Below are positions 59,431 to 64,000 of a stretch of 64,000 nt of DNA, piece by piece. This stretch comes from Anas platyrhynchos. Taxonomy: Eukaryota; Chordata; Aves; Anseriformes; Anatidae. The translations under genes were made by a program, and so were the position numbers. The first letter of the stretch is position 1. Each line of letters begins with the position of its first letter. Where the stretch lies: NCBI RefSeq assembly GCF_047663525.1, contig NC_092607.1:6109001-6173000 (forward strand). The letters are read 5' to 3'. The notes below the pieces were generated by a model. That model made no database searches. It was not told the DNA's origin and saw only the letters and a program-made list of their open reading frames with translations.

Positions 59431-62400
59431 AACAGCCTTCCACGGGTAGCAGGTTTTAAAAAATCCTCCTTTTCTAGCAGTTTTGTTTATAGCTCTGACA
59501 GTTAAGTCATCCTGACATTCAGTACTGTGACTGTTAGGACTTTGCTGTTTACCGTTTTATTTTTACACATAGGAGGGCAGCAGTTAATAAGGAAAAGCCT
59601 CCCAGAGCAGGTGAAGGACCTCCCCTATTCATTCCTTGCAAAATTGCTAGCAGGGGAAGTCTCCACAAACTTTTATTAAACTTTCCGCTGCTCTAAGCTG
59701 GTGGGAACACTTCTACGGCTCCCTGGTGCCCTTCTGGATGGCTAAGGCCCCCTCATGCTTGCTCATGGAAAGCTGTAGGAGATAGGTAGGAGTATTTCAG
59801 CGTGGTGCACACTTGTGGTTAGAGCAGTACTGGGCGCCCGAGGCACTGCAGGCCCCCCGATGCCGGCCTCAACTTCATATCTGGCCCCAGCACCAGGCCA
59901 ATGCTGGGGGGTTTCTTTAACAGTAAACCCTCTTGTAGATACTCAATGGTAGCCTTCTGTTTCTTTTTTGGTTGAAATAATAGCAGTCTTTGGCTTTGTC
60001 TTTCTTTTTGTTCCATCCCCCAAATTATGACTGAGCATTTAAAGCAAGACCTACATCCTTTTTCTTTTGCAGTAGACATTAGGCACTGAACATGGGGACT
60101 TTAAACTTAGTAACATACTAGCATGGAAAGAGTCATCTACAGAATGCTGCAGGAGAGAAAAGGGTGGTTAGATCTGGGAAAGGTGTTCCTATGGTCTGAG
60201 ATGTGGCAGAGCCTAATAATAAGTTCCTGAAACTCATGAAAATTCAGTTCCTTTTTGATTTTACAATACTTTGAAGTTAGCCCTGTGCTGAGCAGTGGGT
60301 TCCAGTGGGTTGTGGATGACATCCAAAGGCTCTTCCAATGTGAATTATTCTGATTTTGGGATTGTTATTCTGCCCTTTCATTTTGCAGACACAGAGGGAG
60401 CTGCCCAAGGAAGAGCGGGACTGGTCCCACAGTATGTCCTGCTGACCACCTCATCCTGAGAAAAGGGACGTACTTGCTCCTGAGACTTCCAGGCCTTTTT
60501 AAGAAACTCATAATGCTCTATGTAAGTCCCCTGTATTTGGCATTCCATGTCAGTGGAATCTGCAAGGTCAGGTACCAGAATCCAAAGGAAAATTTGGCCT
60601 TCCAGGGCTGCATCAAAGTGAAACTGAGTGCTAAGCTCTGACCCCATGTATGCAAGAACCTCCCCGGCATGAATCCTGACCCAGCGCTGGGATCAGGATG
60701 CCAGACCATGACCTTCACATCCCCAAGGCACAAACACTGTGGAAGTGGTTCAGCAGGGTCTCCTTGCACAGTGCTTGGATGAGACCAGCATCTGCCACCA
60801 GCCTCTGGCCGTCCTCTCGTTCCTCACCGTGTGTCACCCTGTCTGCCATGGCCCATCCCTGCTGTCACCATCCAGCGCTCTGCGATCCCTGCTCCTGCAA
60901 TAACACACAGCCCCGGGGCTGGGGCTGCTACTGGACTTCAGCTCTGTGTAAGCAGGCAGGCAGCAGGTATAAGTGCTCCAGCAATCATATTATTGCTTAC
61001 ACAGTGATTGTACTGCACTGCAGGATAAAAAGGTTCTTTCATATCAAGTACAGGAGCCAGACTCAATCCCTATTGTACCCTCTCACTCACTTTATTAAGT
61101 TTACTTCATTTCTGCTCTGTCTCTGTACCTCTGTGCCCTCTGCTGTGTGTACCAAATCTTATTGACATTTTAATATTAAATTATTATGACAAGAAGATAT
61201 TCCACTTGCTAAGTAATTTGTTTTATTCTGAGGAAGATTGGAAGCTGCAGAAAAACCATTATGAAAGATTTAGACAATGGAGTGATACTGACTGATACAA
61301 TATAAATTATTATTTTGTCGGCAGCACACCCAAATTCCCTACTAAAAATTTAAGTGATAAAGGCAAAAAGTTACAAAATTAAATTTGGGGGGATGAAGAG
61401 AATATTATGCACAGAGGAAAAAAAATGTAACATTCAGACACAGATATTAAAGAAAAACATACCCCAAAGAAATCTAGAGTAACATAAGAGATAATCACTA
61501 GATGAGCATTTGGCCCCAGTTTTGCTCGTTCTGAGTGTTTTTGATGAAATTGTCATTGATTTCAGGACACAACTAGTTCTCACAAATACAGGTTTGTAAG
61601 GATGAAGTAGGGATGGAATTTCTTCCTGTTTGTGTTGGGAGATATAACAATATGTTATTATTATAATATTATATAAGAGGCAAAGTAATAAGGACTTATT
61701 CTGCCTCACCTTCTCTTTGTGAAGGGCTGAGGATCAGCTGTTGTAGAGGAACACACAGCTCCTGCCCCTTACCACCCTCTGCTTTCCCTCTCCAGAAACC
61801 CTTGAAGGGCTCCAAGAACCAGAAGTTTTTGCATCCTGCACTGGCCCGAGTGAACCTCACATCCTGAAAATGAGGTGACCTGACACTCAATATTCCATTG
61901 CTTGAAGGCAGCCTGGGGACCAGAGCGTGTGTCCTCGCTGCTCCTGTGCTCCGTCCTCAGGGAGGGAGGCAGCTGGTGGAGACAGTGCTTCGGTGGTAAG
62001 TAAAGCTCATGGGTTTTAGTGATGTCTTCCTGCTTCCAGGGTAAATCCAAGCTCATAGCTAGCTGGGAAATAAACACCTGGTGAACATGGCTGTTAAAGA
62101 AAGATTGTTTTATATGGCACTTATGGTGCTTGAGCATCACCGCCAGGCCTTGCAGTTGGGATTTCCTTTCAGCTGCATGGCCTTTTCTATAAAGAATGAT
62201 TAGCCAAACTGTTGCTCCCACTTGGCAATTAATCTAGATACCAGTGGAACTGTAATTTAAACAAAAGTAACTCATTCTTTGTCATCATGATATTTTTAAG
62301 AGTAAAGTTGCTGTTGGCTTTCTGGATGGAGACAAGTGTTGGAGTCACTTCTGATTTGAAAGCACTATTGTGTGCTTAACTTAGATACAGTTTTCTTTGT

Positions 62401-64000
62401 TGAAACAACCTTGATAACACTCAAGGGAAGCAGCTTCTTTGTATGACCATATTAGAAATACTGTGCATAGCAGATATGTTTGGGAATGAAATGTCAGGAT
62501 TTTTCCCATCCGTCAGTGGTCTGGACTGGGGAGAACTGGCAGACGCCTCTGTCCCACTGTGACCTTGTGTGGAGGCCGAGGAGTCACTGTCATGGGCCAG
62601 CTTTGGTGAAGTAGGGTGAAATGCTGAAGGTTTCCGTGAGAGTCAGTGGAGCAGGCTGGGGAGGGACCAACACCAGTTACTGAAATCCAGCCTGCCTTGT
62701 AGTGAGAACCAGAATAAAATACAAAGCTCAGTGCCCGATGTGGGTATGAACCTGTCCCACACAGGCTTGTGGTCAGCACCTTGGGAGAAACCTGAGGGTC
62801 ACCTGTAGGTACCTGCTCACATGGCATCTAAGGAAAGCCTTCCTACAAGGCACAAGTTAGGCACGTGCATTTTTGTGGACCTGATAGATTAAAGGGGCCA
62901 AAATTGTCATATGGATACACTCTGTTTGAGGAAGGTGAGTTGACACAGGCATCATGACCTAGCTCTTGGCTCTACTGGGATTTTTTCTCTTATATGATTA
63001 CAGCAGCTCTGTGACTACAAGTCACTGTGTAAGCAGCTTTGTCCTCTGCTAGTTGGATTTATTCGTAATCTCACTCTAGATTAGAAATGAACCCTCAGTA
63101 CTAACACTCAGTGGCTGCAAGGCTGATTTGTTCCAAACTGACGGACACGTTCCTGCTGTGAATCTAAGCACAATGGGGGACTTTGGGATTTTTGGGTGGC
63201 TGGAACGTCTCACCTTGGAAACAGAGTGATCGTTTACTTGCTAGAAAGGGAAACGAGACTACTGGTAAGAAAGTAATCAAGTCTTTACCTAACTGGGTTT
63301 GTGCCTAGTGTCGTGTCTTGTACGCAGCTCTTCACACTCTGTGGTGTGAGATTCTGAATTGCGTTGTGCAGGGAGAGCAGAAAGGAGGCTGAGAGAGCAC
63401 CAGCACTACGAGAAGGACTTGCTGCTGCCTCCGTTTAGGGGAGAAGCAGCAAGCAGCCTCGGGCTGGCTTGGTCCCACCTGTGCTTCTCAAGAGCACTGT
63501 GACACCAGGGGTAATGTGACACTTTCATGATGAGTCAATTTAAGATTTTGTCCTCTCTTTTCCTGGGCAGCCTGGAGCAGTTCTGTTCTCCCTTTTCATG
63601 GAGAAAAAGCAGACTCGTGCTGTCTGGGGAAATACAAATTACAGCAGCTATAAAGCAAGGGGAAAAAATCCAGTACATGGACTCTTGCCTTTTCTTGTTG
63701 TTTGTAAGTCTTAGAGACTGAGCATCTGCAGTGTTTGGCTGACATTGCTATAATCAGGACATCACAAACATTCTCCTGTATTAGACAAGGGGTCCCAAGA
63801 CCCCTCACAGATGGAATTAGGTCGGCACTGTCTCCTTTTAATCTTGGGATGATGACCTCAGTTGCAGAGGTATTACCTGTCATCTTGTCCTGAGAGCGAT
63901 CCGGTTCCTCGCAGCATTTCACGCTTGGAACTTGACAGTGAGTTGAAAAGAAAAGAGACAATTAAGTGTTCGCTCATGTTTTAAGACTCACAGGAGCACC
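59431..64000. other. gene-poor intergenic block to window end
   Basis: No gene is recognised. Three minus-strand frames (60378-60647, 61769-62221 and 62513-62827) are moderately long but match no family I know. They might be decayed transposon or chance. A good donor-like AAG/GTGAGT lies at 62935 without a convincing acceptor. Confidence 0.45.

Noticed and set aside
60378-62827. Three minus-strand frames that might be a decayed retroelement or gene
   Set aside because: They share no recognisable reverse transcriptase, gag, integrase or transposase motif and do not join through good splice sites.
62833-62934. Possible exon ending at an AAG/GTGAGT donor
   Set aside because: The donor is excellent but no convincing acceptor lies upstream and the peptide is not recognised.

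Overview
This window looks like vertebrate nuclear DNA, most probably from a bird. Three things point that way. There is one strongly recognisable vertebrate exon inside a CpG island. There are two CR1-type LINE 3' ends, one finishing in the ATTCTGTA/ATTCTGTG octamer tail typical of CR1. There is no bacterial-style gene packing. I see no tRNA, rRNA, CRISPR array or intact mobile element.

Left end (1 to about 2300). The only confidently identified gene is the first coding exon of MTCL2 (also called SOGA1), on the minus strand at 820-1596. It has a canonical splice donor at 818-819, so the rest of the gene lies off the left edge. The exon sits in a CpG island. It is bracketed by two unrelated minisatellites: a short-unit CCATGCCCAGGGATG-like array inside intron 1 (about 215-795), and a 47-55 bp array of about nine copies just upstream (about 1831-2290). 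The GC-rich 5' flank carries dense G runs with quadruplex potential.

The rest (about 2.3-64 kb). I recognise no further coding gene. GC content falls from left to right. The first 6-7 kb is GC-rich and full of chance open frames. From about 13 kb onward the sequence is AT-richer and looks like a gene-poor intergenic or long intronic region. It holds five degraded CR1/L3-type reverse-transcriptase remnants (about 13.4-14.1, 37.6-38.1, 42.0-42.9, 53.3-53.6 and 58.6-59.4 kb) and two CR1 3' ends (32.2-32.65 kb). All seven lie on the plus strand. There are also several homopolymer and purine tracts.

Candidate functional noncoding features, all inferred by eye, include a small CpG-dense core at 31975-32170 with a TMTCGCGANR (BANP-type) promoter motif. 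A 22 bp perfect inverted repeat at 29075-29096 is centred on a forkhead core. A separated pair of 14 bp inverted arms at 55460-55516 carries TCF/LEF-like sites. Three plus-strand segments are flanked by good splice signals (15798-15849, 34329-34469 and 52809-52890). Several AT-rich blocks rich in homeodomain/POU/forkhead-like sites could be conserved enhancers. I did not find a convincing new protein system. The most testable novelty is possible unannotated transcription or enhancers in the 62 kb upstream of MTCL2.
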